A DNA stretch of 64,000 bases from CAKRJP01 sp963597615 (lineage in GTDB: Bacteria > Bacillota > Clostridia > Lachnospirales > Lachnospiraceae), in NCBI GenBank assembly GCA_963597615.1, contig CAVBQS010000024.1, positions 62,001-126,000 of the forward strand, given 5' to 3'. Within the stretch, counting starts at the first letter, position 1. Every line of letters starts with the position of its first letter. Below, piece by piece: positions 42,255 to 49,160 of the stretch. Position numbers and translations under genes: made by a program. Below the pieces are notes generated by a model. The model worked only from the letters and a program-made list of their open reading frames with translations. It had not been told where the DNA came from and ran no database searches.

Positions 42255-42956
42255 TTAACCTCTCTTGTCGTCAAAAGCTTCTGAAATACGCTTATTTGCC
42301 AGGGAAATTAATTGATCGATCTGGGTCAGACCCTCCTTTGTGTTAAGGGCAGATCCTGTCTTGTATTCAATAGCCACTGAATCTGGCTGTGTATTATGCT
42401 CTTCAACCTTCTTATCAATGCGGGATAGGAAAATCTGAAGTTTTTTTTCTGTACAATCCTCAAAAATTGCAAGAAATTTATTTCCCCCATTTCGGCCTAC
42501 GAAACATAGAGAAATTGCAGAGGCAGTAAGAATATCAGAAAAATCTTTTAGCATTTGATTTCCTACCTTGCGATCATACTGGTGATTGACCTTGGTAAGA
42601 TTGGAAAGATCAATCATGACACAGCCAATGTCTGCAGGAAGGTCCTGGTCATAATATTTTTCAATCAAGGTGTCGCAGCTAAAGCGATTGGGCATGCCAG
42701 AAATCTGGTCTGCGTAAGCTGCGCCGTAAAGATCGTTGTAATCTAGCTTCATAGATGATATCACATTAAAATCTACTAATAAGAAAATAAAACTAATTAA
42801 TAATACTAGCCATACCACAAGAAATAGCAAGGTGGCTGCTGTGGAGGAAAATACAAATTGTTTCACCTCCGGTTGTAATAGGGCAAACAGACTGACTAAG
42901 GTCAGCAAAATGAGAATAACTAATTGAACCATTTTAGATGAGTGAAATCGTTTCAT
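42255..42956 (-). CDS. Membrane protein with degenerate GGDEF domain
   Basis: A 233-aa protein with two N-terminal membrane helices (about 8-26 and 38-62) and a GGDEF-type fold from about 75 onwards (GMPNRFSCDTLIEKYY). The signature loop reads GRNGGNKFLAIF, GGNKF instead of GGDEF, so the metal- and GTP-handling Asp/Glu are replaced and cyclase activity is unlikely. It could bind GTP or c-di-GMP as a sensor. AGGGAGGATTTACC fixes the start at 42956. First gene of the sigma/pilus operon, 3 nt ahead of the sigma gene. Confidence 0.8.
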   Translation of the reverse strand: MKRFHSSKMVQLVILILLTLVSLFALLQPEVKQFVFSSTAATLLFLVVWLVLLISFIFLLVDFNVISSMKLDYNDLYGAAYADQISGMPNRFSCDTLIEKYYDQDLPADIGCVMIDLSNLTKVNHQYDRKVGNQMLKDFSDILTASAISLCFVGRNGGNKFLAIFEDCTEKKLQIFLSRIDKKVEEHNTQPDSVAIEYKTGSALNTKEGLTQIDQLISLANKRISEAFDDKRG

Positions 42957-42981
42957 GGTAAATCCTCCCTTCAATGTTCCT

Positions 42982-42990
42982 AGTATAACA
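42982..42990 (-). promoter_or_regulatory. Extended -10 promoter of the pilus operon
   Basis: On the minus strand TGTTATACT is an extended -10 element 26 nt before the first gene. The -35 region is poor (A-rich), so an activator or an alternative sigma factor may be involved. Confidence 0.5.
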
Positions 42991-43029
42991 TAAAACAATC
43001 TATTTTTTTTATAATAATCCTGTGATTCA

Positions 43030-43038
43030 TGTTATGAT
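43030..43038 (+). promoter_or_regulatory. Extended -10 promoter of lepB
   Basis: TGTTATGAT, an extended -10, about 40 nt upstream of the lepB ATG and divergent from the pilus operon promoter. Confidence 0.45.
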
Positions 43039-43077
43039 ATTTCTAGTGTGTATAACTATTAAGAAGGGAATTTGACG

Positions 43078-43647
43078 ATGGAAGAACATATGGGCCTTGA
43101 GAATATAAAAAAGAAAGTTTTGGATGATGTGGATCCAGTGCGGATTCGTGCAAGAAAAAGAGAAATGCGTAAACAGCGCATTTTGACTATCTTGGAGATT
43201 TTGGCTGTTTTTCTGCTGGTGGGCCTTGGTTTTTATTGGTACATGGGCATGTCTTCTGTAAGTGGAGATTCCATGTATCCCTCCCTTCACGATGGAGATA
43301 TTGTTTTCTATCGCAGGCATAATTCAGAATACAAGCAGGGAGATGTTGTTGCAATTGTACGGCCTAATGGAGAGGAGTATGTAAAACGGGTAATTGCCAT
43401 TGCAGGGGATACGGTCAATATTCAAAACGGTGAAGTTTACGTAAATGGCAATCTGGTGGAGACAAAGGAAGCCTTAGGAAAGACCACTGCCATGTCTGAA
43501 GATGTTAGCTATCCCTTGGTGGTGGGAGACAAGGAGGTCTTTGTTCTAGGAGACAACCGGGGAATTTCTAAGGACTCCAGAGAATTTGGCACAGTGAAGG
43601 TGTCAGATATTAAGGGGAAGATCCTATGGTATCTGGGGAAAATGTAG
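43078..43647 (+). CDS. lepB: Signal peptidase I
   Basis: Removes signal peptides from exported proteins at the outer face of the membrane; 189 aa. One membrane helix at about 37-57 follows a basic cytoplasmic N-terminus. Catalytic Ser65 lies in SGDSMYPS and the general base Lys103 in YVKRVIAIAGD; the later boxes VLGDNRGISKDSREFG are intact. ATG 43078 is spaced correctly from AAGAAGGGA; TTG 43072 is an alternative. It is divergent from the pilus operon, and may process its exported components, though it could equally be the general enzyme. Confidence 0.93.
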   Translation: MEEHMGLENIKKKVLDDVDPVRIRARKREMRKQRILTILEILAVFLLVGLGFYWYMGMSSVSGDSMYPSLHDGDIVFYRRHNSEYKQGDVVAIVRPNGEEYVKRVIAIAGDTVNIQNGEVYVNGNLVETKEALGKTTAMSEDVSYPLVVGDKEVFVLGDNRGISKDSREFGTVKVSDIKGKILWYLGKM

Positions 43648-43753
43648 AACCAAAAGTCCCAGGGGAACTTTGAAGAAAATAAATAGAATGCCAAAGATAT
43701 CTATAGGAATATCTACAGAAACATTGAAAAATTTTAGAAAGCGGGAGTAAAAA

Positions 43754-44671
43754 ATGACTCTTACACAATTAAACTACATTATCACAATTGCAGAGACAAA
43801 ATCCATGAATAAGGCGGCAGAGCTTCTCTACGTATCTCAGCCATCTCTTACCAGTGCAGTGAAGGAACTGGAGAAGGAACTGGGGGTTACCTTGCTTCAC
43901 CGTAGTGGCAGAGGGGTTACCCTTACTAACGATGGTATGGAATTTCTTATGTATGCCAAGCAAATTTACGGGCAGTATGAAGCTGTTTTGGAAAAATACG
44001 GTCAAGGTGGTAACTATAAAAAGAAATTCGGGGTCTCTACTCAACACTACTCCTTTGCGGTAAAGGCCTTCGTAGACATGGCCAAAGCCTTTGACATGTC
44101 TCAGTATGAATTTGCCATTCGAGAGACCAGGACGGCTGAGGTTATAAAGGATGTCAGCACTATGCGAAGTGAGATCGGTGTCCTGTATCTTTGTGACTTT
44201 AACAGGAAGGCCCTGGAGAAACTTATGAAGGGATCGGGGTTGAAGTTTCACCATCTCATAGAGTGTCAGGCCTATGTATATATTTGGAAAAATCATCCTT
44301 TAGCTAAGAAAGAATCCATTAGCTTTAAAGAATTGGAAGGTTACCCATGTCTGGCTTTCGAGCAAGGGGATAACAGTTCTTTTTATTTTGCGGAAGAGAT
44401 TTTGTCCACCAATGAATACCCCCAGGTAATCAAGGCCAACGACCGGGCTACCATGCTGAATCTCATGATCGGATTAAATGGCTATACCTTATGTTCCGGT
44501 ATTATCTGTGAGGAGTTAAATGGAGACGACTATATTGCTGTGCCTTACAAGGACGATGAGCAAAATCCTAACAGTGTTATGGAGATTGGCTACGTAGTAA
44601 GGAAGGATATGGTCCTAAGCGACATGGGACAGTGGTATATAGAGTGTATTAAGAAATATTTGAATATTTAG
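43754..44671 (+). CDS. LysR-family transcription regulator
   Basis: A 305-aa LysR regulator: N-terminal winged helix (LTQLNYIITIAETKSMNKAA with SQPSLTSAVKELEKELG at about 28-44), a linker helix, and a periplasmic-binding-like effector domain. The gene lies upstream of the O-acetylhomoserine sulfhydrylase in the same direction, which makes sulphur-amino-acid control plausible (CysB/CysR-type), but about 490 nt with a decayed gene and a terminator separate them. GGGAGTAAAAA precedes the ATG. The effector cannot be told from sequence. Confidence 0.88.
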   Translation: MTLTQLNYIITIAETKSMNKAAELLYVSQPSLTSAVKELEKELGVTLLHRSGRGVTLTNDGMEFLMYAKQIYGQYEAVLEKYGQGGNYKKKFGVSTQHYSFAVKAFVDMAKAFDMSQYEFAIRETRTAEVIKDVSTMRSEIGVLYLCDFNRKALEKLMKGSGLKFHHLIECQAYVYIWKNHPLAKKESISFKELEGYPCLAFEQGDNSSFYFAEEILSTNEYPQVIKANDRATMLNLMIGLNGYTLCSGIICEELNGDDYIAVPYKDDEQNPNSVMEIGYVVRKDMVLSDMGQWYIECIKKYLNI

Positions 44672-44725
44672 CGGATGGGATTTGTACGAGTTGACACTCA
44701 TAACGTTATGCGGTGCAATGCAAGC

Positions 44726-44833
44726 ATGATAAAATCATTTCTTTTGGAAGATGTAATAAAACCATTAGATCTTACTATCACAGAGGCTGCACGTATGCTT
44801 GGCGTTACCCGCAAAACTGCATCTTCCAGATAA
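44726..44833 (+). pseudogene. Remnant of a HigA/XRE-type antitoxin
   Basis: The short frame encodes SFLLEDVIKPLDLTITEAA followed by RMLGVTRKTASSR and a stop. This matches the first part of HigA-family antitoxins (L-x-E-D-x-x-x-P-L-x-L-(S/T)-x-x-x-A-A-x-x-L-G-V-(S/T)-R-K-T) through the recognition helix, then ends where LSxLxNG would follow. No partner toxin gene is nearby. In another frame the next bases read LPDNVIPFPDVQSEEINTLQ then stop, possibly the tail of a second decayed gene. Confidence 0.6.
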
Positions 44834-44976
44834 TGTTATTCCATTTCCAGATGTGCAATCGGAAGAGATTAATACATTACAAATGTGATTTCAAACTATA
44901 AATTCTCCAAAAGTCTTAATTAGTAGGTGCTTATCTACAACATTGGAATATGGGGGATTGAAATTATTAGAATAAA
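44834..44976. other. Intergenic, no gene recognised
   Basis: Apart from the short tail-like frame (LPDNVIPFPDVQ...) just after the antitoxin remnant, nothing coding is supported here. The stretch is AT-rich and leads into a strong terminator. Confidence 0.5.
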
Positions 44977-45019
44977 AATACCGAGTTATAAATTCAAGTT
45001 ATAACTCGGTATTTTTTTT
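44977..45019. terminator. Strong terminator upstream of the sulfhydrylase gene
   Basis: A 15-bp perfect stem (44977-44991 with 44999-45013), loop ATTCAAG, then eight T (45012-45019). It isolates the downstream gene from the LysR/remnant region. Confidence 0.92.
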
Positions 45020-45025
45020 GCGTAT

Positions 45026-45054
45026 TAGACAGGGGAAACCGCCGGTGTTACTAT
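45026..45054 (+). promoter_or_regulatory. Putative promoter of the sulfhydrylase gene
   Basis: TAGACA (45026-45031), 17-nt spacer, TACTAT (45049-45054). The spacer contains AACCGCCGGTGTTAC, a word found again with one change at 48339-48353. No SAM riboswitch or T-box core was seen in the leader; a weak hairpin GGCAAC/GTTGCC (45076-45109) is present. Confidence 0.5.
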
Positions 45055-45160
45055 AAGGTCACAAGATAAAACAAAGGCAACGTAGAGATAAAAAATTAAG
45101 ACAGTTGCCCAAAACAAGCATAATCAACAAACAAATTTAAGAAAATGGAGGAAGTAAAAA

Positions 45161-46465
45161 ATGGCAGATATTAAGGATTCAAAAAACTGGGGATTTGAGA
45201 CAAAGCAGTTACACATTGGACAGGAGCAGGCAGATCCGGTAACAGATGCAAGAGCAGTACCAATCTACGCTACTTCATCTTATGTATTCCATAACTCACA
45301 GCATGCAGCTGACAGATTTGGTCTTCGTGATGCAGGAAATATTTACGGAAGACTTACCAATCCTACAGAAAGCGTATTTGAAGAGAGAATTGCAGCTTTA
45401 GAGGGAGGTTCCGCAGCCTTGGCAGTAGCTTCTGGTGCAGCAGCTATCGCTTATACCTTCCAGGCTCTTACAAAAGCTGGAGATCACATTGTAGCAGCAA
45501 AGACCATTTATGGTGGAACTTACAACTACTTAGCACACACCTTCCCATTAAATAACAACGTAACAACAACATTTGTAGATCCTGAAGTAGAAGGTTCCTT
45601 CGAGGCAGCAATCCAGGAAAATACAAAGGCAATCTTTGTAGAGACTTTAGGAAATCCAAATTCTAACGTTATTGACATTGAAAAAATTGCAGAGATCGCT
45701 CATAAGCATGGACTTCCATTGGTAGTAGATTCTACTTTTGCAACTCCTTACCTGGTACGTCCAATTGAGTACGGAGCTGACATCGTTGTTCACTCAGCTA
45801 CAAAGTTCATCGGTGGACATGGAACAGCGATCGGTGGTGTTATCGTTGACGGCGGCCACTTCGACTGGAAGGCATCTGGAAACTACCCATGGATTGCAGA
45901 TCCAAACCCAAGCTACCACGGTGTAAGCTTTGCAGAGGCAGCAGGTCCTGCAGCATTTGTAACCTACATCCGTGCAATTATCTTAAGAGATACAGGAGCA
46001 ACCCTTTCACCATTCCATGCATTTATCTTCCTTCAGGGATTAGAGACTCTTTCTCTTCGAGTAGAGCGTCACGTAAGCAATGCATTAAAGATTGTTGATT
46101 ATCTTGCAAATCATCCACAGGTTGAGGCAGTTCATCATCCATCTATTGCCACTGAGCCTACTCACGAGATTTACAAGAAATATCTTCCAAATGGTGGTGG
46201 TTCTATCTTCACATTTGAGATTAAGGGAGATGCAGAAACTGCACAGAAATTTATTGACAACTTGTCTATCTTCTCGCTGCTTGCAAATGTTGCAGATGTA
46301 AAATCATTGGTAATTCATCCGGCAACAACAACACACAGCCAGTGCACAGAAGAAGAGCTTCTTGATCAGGGAATCAAGCCAAATACTATTCGTCTTTCTA
46401 TTGGTATTGAAAAAGTGGAAGACTTGATTGCAGCATTAGATGCAGCATTCGAGGCAGTAAAATAG
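45161..46465 (+). CDS. O-acetylhomoserine sulfhydrylase (MetY-like)
   Basis: PLP enzyme that makes homocysteine (or a related thiol amino acid) from O-acetylhomoserine and sulfide; cytoplasmic, 434 aa. Cys/Met-metabolism family signatures: GRLTNPTESVFEERIAALEG near residue 64, the phosphate-binding ASGAAAIAY region, and the Schiff-base Lys in VVHSATKFIGGHGTAIGG (about 209). The long form with the extended insert after the Lys fits MetY rather than MetB/MetC. Terminators lie on both sides, so it is monocistronic. Codon use is biased, suggesting high expression. Confidence 0.92.
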   Translation: MADIKDSKNWGFETKQLHIGQEQADPVTDARAVPIYATSSYVFHNSQHAADRFGLRDAGNIYGRLTNPTESVFEERIAALEGGSAALAVASGAAAIAYTFQALTKAGDHIVAAKTIYGGTYNYLAHTFPLNNNVTTTFVDPEVEGSFEAAIQENTKAIFVETLGNPNSNVIDIEKIAEIAHKHGLPLVVDSTFATPYLVRPIEYGADIVVHSATKFIGGHGTAIGGVIVDGGHFDWKASGNYPWIADPNPSYHGVSFAEAAGPAAFVTYIRAIILRDTGATLSPFHAFIFLQGLETLSLRVERHVSNALKIVDYLANHPQVEAVHHPSIATEPTHEIYKKYLPNGGGSIFTFEIKGDAETAQKFIDNLSIFSLLANVADVKSLVIHPATTTHSQCTEEELLDQGIKPNTIRLSIGIEKVEDLIAALDAAFEAVK

Positions 46466-46499
46466 ACGCTTTCTCCAATTTAGATAGATTATGCAAGGG

Positions 46500-46539
46500 G
46501 ATAGCGACTTCGTTAAGAGGTCGCTATCTTTCTTTTTTT
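46500..46539 (+). terminator. Terminator of the sulfhydrylase gene
   Basis: GATAGCGAC (46500-46508) pairs with GTCGCTATC (46520-46528), followed by TTTCTTTTTTT. Confidence 0.88.
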
Positions 46540-46590
46540 AGTTTTTTTTGTGAATTTTTTGTGGTTTCGCGGTTGTTTGGGGCTTGTGGC

Positions 46591-46619
46591 TTGTTCAGGG
46601 GTGAAAAATGTTGTATCAT
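46591..46619 (+). promoter_or_regulatory. Putative promoter of the first sugar-transferase gene
   Basis: TTGTTC (46591-46596), 17-nt spacer, TATCAT (46614-46619). It gives a leader of about 60 nt. Confidence 0.55.
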
Positions 46620-46687
46620 GTTTAATATTTGGAAGGTAGCTAGAAGGGCTGCGGATTTTTTAGAGTATAAAAAGGACGTTTTGGGGT

Positions 46688-48091
46688 ATGATCAAAGAGA
46701 ATCAAAGATTGTTGAACAGGGTCCAGGTGGTCTTAGATGGCTTGGTTATGTTGCTTTGCTATGCTGTGGCCTGGTTTATTCGTTTTAAGACGGGTATTTT
46801 TCCTCAGGATTTGTGGGTTCTGTCTCTTGGGGGATATATGAAGCTTCTGGTTTATATTGTGCCGGGATTTTTGCTTCTATATTATATGTACAAACTTTAT
46901 GAGCCTAAACGGGTGCTTGGAAGGCGACTGGAGGCTTGGCGTATTTTGCAAGCCAATGGAATCGGTGTTATGGTTCTTATTGTGGTTTTGTATGTGACCA
47001 AGCAGATTGACGTTTCCCGTAGAATGCTGGCGGTTTTTGCTGTGTTAAATGTTTGCGTTACCATTATTGAGCGTAATCTGATCCGCATCTTTCTCCGTAA
47101 CATCCGGAAGAAGGGCTATAATTTAAAGCAGATTCTTTTGGTGGGATATAGTAATGCTACGGAAGGTTATATTGACCGTATTATGCAAAATCCGGAATGG
47201 GGTTATGAAATTCGGGGAATCTTGGATGACCATAAGGAGATCGGTTACCAGTATAGGGGCATTAAGGTTATTGGCTGGCTGGCAGATCTTGACATTATTT
47301 TGCCTGGGAGTCATCTAGATGAGATTGTTATTACTTTAGGCTTAAATGAATATACCAAGCTTGGCATGTTGGTTAATAAATGTGAGAAGTCTGGAGTTCA
47401 CACTAAATTTATTCCGGATTACAACAATATTATTCCTACCAAGCCTTACACAGAAGATATTCTTGGCATGCCTGTTATTAATATCCGGCATGTACCTTTG
47501 ACCAATTGGCTGAATCGTTTTGTGAAACGAACCGTTGATATTTTTGGAGCCCTGGTGGCCATTATCCTATTTTCTCCTACCATGATTGTGGTGTCCATTA
47601 TTATTAAGATGACAGATTCCGGGCCTTTGATTTATAAGCAGGAGCGGGTAGGGCTGAAGAATGATCCATTTTATATGTACAAATTCCGGTCTATGGTGGT
47701 GCAAAAGGAGTCGGATGAGAAGAGCAAGTGGACGGTAAAGGATGACCCAAGAGTTACACCCATCGGAAGGTTCATGCGAAGGACTTCCATTGATGAGCTG
47801 CCACAACTTTTTAATATCCTAAAGGGAGACATGAGTCTTGTGGGACCAAGACCAGAGCGGCCTCAGTTTGTGGAAAAATTTAAAGAAGAAATTCCCCGCT
47901 ATATGATAAAGCACCAGGTTCGTCCAGGTCTTACGGGATGGGCCCAGGTAAATGGATACCGGGGAGATACTTCCATTCGGAAGCGAATTGAATATGATCT
48001 TTACTATATTGAAAATTGGACCTTGGGATTTGATTTTAAAATAATTTTACTTACCTTTTTTAAAGGGTTTATTAATAAGAATGCATATTAG
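46688..48091 (+). CDS. Polyprenyl-phosphate glycosyl-1-phosphate transferase (WcaJ/EpsE-like)
   Basis: Starts surface-polysaccharide repeat units by moving a sugar-1-phosphate from a nucleotide sugar onto undecaprenyl phosphate. The 467-aa protein has four N-terminal membrane helices, a CoA-binding-like middle domain, and the C-terminal catalytic domain with KRTVDIFGALVAIILFSPTM, YKQERVGLKNDPFYMYKFRSM, and IDELPQLFNILKGDMSLVGP-RPE. This is the long polyprenyl glycosylphosphotransferase type. A second, short initiating transferase lies at 59035. Its own promoter and terminator suggest separate expression from the cluster downstream. Confidence 0.9.
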   Translation: MIKENQRLLNRVQVVLDGLVMLLCYAVAWFIRFKTGIFPQDLWVLSLGGYMKLLVYIVPGFLLLYYMYKLYEPKRVLGRRLEAWRILQANGIGVMVLIVVLYVTKQIDVSRRMLAVFAVLNVCVTIIERNLIRIFLRNIRKKGYNLKQILLVGYSNATEGYIDRIMQNPEWGYEIRGILDDHKEIGYQYRGIKVIGWLADLDIILPGSHLDEIVITLGLNEYTKLGMLVNKCEKSGVHTKFIPDYNNIIPTKPYTEDILGMPVINIRHVPLTNWLNRFVKRTVDIFGALVAIILFSPTMIVVSIIIKMTDSGPLIYKQERVGLKNDPFYMYKFRSMVVQKESDEKSKWTVKDDPRVTPIGRFMRRTSIDELPQLFNILKGDMSLVGPRPERPQFVEKFKEEIPRYMIKHQVRPGLTGWAQVNGYRGDTSIRKRIEYDLYYIENWTLGFDFKIILLTFFKGFINKNAY

Positions 48092-48144
48092 AAAAAAATA
48101 ACTGGAGCGATTTTAATCTAAAAACCCAGTAGGTAGCTTGATGA

Positions 48145-48191
48145 AATGTAAGGTTTTCTTCTATATTGATGGAGAACCTTGCATTTTTTTT
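48145..48191 (+). terminator. Terminator of the first sugar-transferase gene
   Basis: AATGTAAGGTTTTC (48145-48158) pairs with GAGAACCTTGCATT (48172-48185) including two G-U, followed by eight T. Confidence 0.88.
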
Positions 48192-48248
48192 AGCCCTGTG
48201 CTAACATGTGAACCGTTGAAATGTTAAGAGAATCTTAATTTTCTCTTT

Positions 48249-48275
48249 AATAATGCTAAAATCTTTAGCATTATT
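48249..48275. other. Perfect AT-rich hairpin
   Basis: AATAATGCTAAA (48249-48260), loop ATC, TTTAGCATTATT (48264-48275): 12 perfect pairs without a following T run. It may be a regulatory site or a weak second terminator. Confidence 0.5.
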
Positions 48276-48338
48276 GTTGTGTTTGTTATGAGTGGGGGAT
48301 AGGTTGATCTGTGTAAGCAGAAAATACGTGTCCGAGGC

Positions 48339-48376
48339 AACCGCCGGAGTTACGTCCTTGACGGAATCCGGCGGTT
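48339..48376 (+). other. GC-rich two-tier hairpin before the 164-aa gene
   Basis: AACCGCCGGA (48339-48348) pairs with TCCGGCGGTT (48367-48376), enclosing CGTC-CTT-GACG. Only a weak T stretch follows. It sits in the leader of the hypothetical gene at 48435 and could be part of a cis-acting RNA; I do not recognise a known riboswitch. The rest of 48192-48434 shows no gene. Confidence 0.5.
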
Positions 48377-48434
48377 TGACTTTGCAAAAAAGATTCCTTA
48401 TTTATATAGAAGATTTATAGAAAGGCATGATTCA

Positions 48435-48929
48435 ATGAATAGAGCAGATGCAATGGAAAAGGCAGTCCGTGCCTATGAAGCCTATTATGATGTAAATATA
48501 GAAACACCAGAAAAGCCATTCTTCGCAGAAGCTAGCTTTCATTCCCATGATGACGCCTTCTTCTTGGTCCATGGAGCAGTCATCGGAGAATCCGAATCCA
48601 ATGAATATGTATTTTTTGCCACAGAAAAATACTTGAGTTTGGACCGCCTGAAGGAACTAGATGCCGTAGCTTGGGAGAAAGGAATCGCAAGGGTAAAACC
48701 TCACGGTCACCATCGCAACACGGATATCTCCCTGATCGTTCTTGCAGACCAGGTAACAGAAGAAGCAAGAGCCGCAGTAAAGGGACTCAAACACTACAAA
48801 AGCTACCGTTTCAGTCTACAAGGCTTTAGCCACTATCGCTTACTAGTCGTAGACCTAACAGAAAAAAAGATGTTCTGGAACCGCCAGGGCACCGACCTCA
48901 GGAAAAGTTTTCATAAAATCCTGAAATAA
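48435..48929 (+). CDS. Hypothetical protein, 164 aa
   Basis: I do not recognise this protein with confidence. It is soluble, without signal peptide or membrane helix, mixed alpha/beta by composition. It opens with a helical stretch (NRADAMEKAVRAYEAYYDV), has several His residues (FHSHDD and VKPHGHHRNTD at about 88-98), and ends in KSYRFSLQGFSHYRLLVVDL and KMFWNRQGTDLRKSF. The plan recalls an uncharacterised Firmicutes family in which a C-terminal basic strand pattern is conserved. GAAAGGCATGATTCA precedes the ATG. It lies alone between two hairpins and another terminator-like repeat, so it appears independently expressed. Confidence 0.75.
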   Translation: MNRADAMEKAVRAYEAYYDVNIETPEKPFFAEASFHSHDDAFFLVHGAVIGESESNEYVFFATEKYLSLDRLKELDAVAWEKGIARVKPHGHHRNTDISLIVLADQVTEEARAAVKGLKHYKSYRFSLQGFSHYRLLVVDLTEKKMFWNRQGTDLRKSFHKILK

Positions 48930-48939
48930 AAAGGCATAT

Positions 48940-48973
48940 AAAGACAGAGAAATAATTTTTTTTCTCTATCTTT
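48940..48973. terminator. Hairpin after the 164-aa gene
   Basis: AAAGACAGAGAAA (48940-48952) and TTTCTCTATCTTT (48961-48973) pair at 12 of 13 positions around a T-rich loop. The trailing sequence is ATATATAG, so termination efficiency is uncertain. Confidence 0.5.
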
Positions 48974-48995
48974 ATATATAGAGAGGAACAGACTT

Positions 48996-49123
48996 TTGCG
49001 AAGCCCTCGGTACATTTGACTGGATTGCAGACAATAATCAAAACAAAAGAAGACCCTTGGAACACGCCTTCGTTGTTTTCGGTTATTGTCTTCAATCCTC
49101 GCGAAGTATATAGGGGTTCGCAA
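48996..49123. repeat. 128-bp palindromic element upstream of cstA
   Basis: Outer arms 48996-49006 and 49113-49123 match at 10 of 11 positions. Inner arms 49022-49046 and 49073-49098 are near-perfect reverse complements over about 25 bp. It ends 37 nt before the cstA start and shares ACGCCTTCGTT and TTTCGGTTATTG with the element at 58896. It could be a dispersed palindromic repeat or a cstA leader structure. Confidence 0.6.
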
Positions 49124-49160
49124 TGGTCGTCCCCAAATAGTTAAAAAGGAGAGAGGAAAA

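Noticed and set aside
44713..44901. 62-aa plus-strand frame in the antitoxin remnant
   Set aside because: It is out of frame with the recognisable HigA-like sequence and is rich in Cys/His by chance.
45020..45160. SAM riboswitch or T-box ahead of the O-acetylhomoserine sulfhydrylase
   Set aside because: None of the conserved core words of S-box, SMK or T-box leaders could be found.
46561..46788. 75-aa frame overlapping the start of the first sugar-transferase gene
   Set aside because: It begins in a promoter region, has no binding site, overlaps a clear gene in another frame and shows no protein-like composition.
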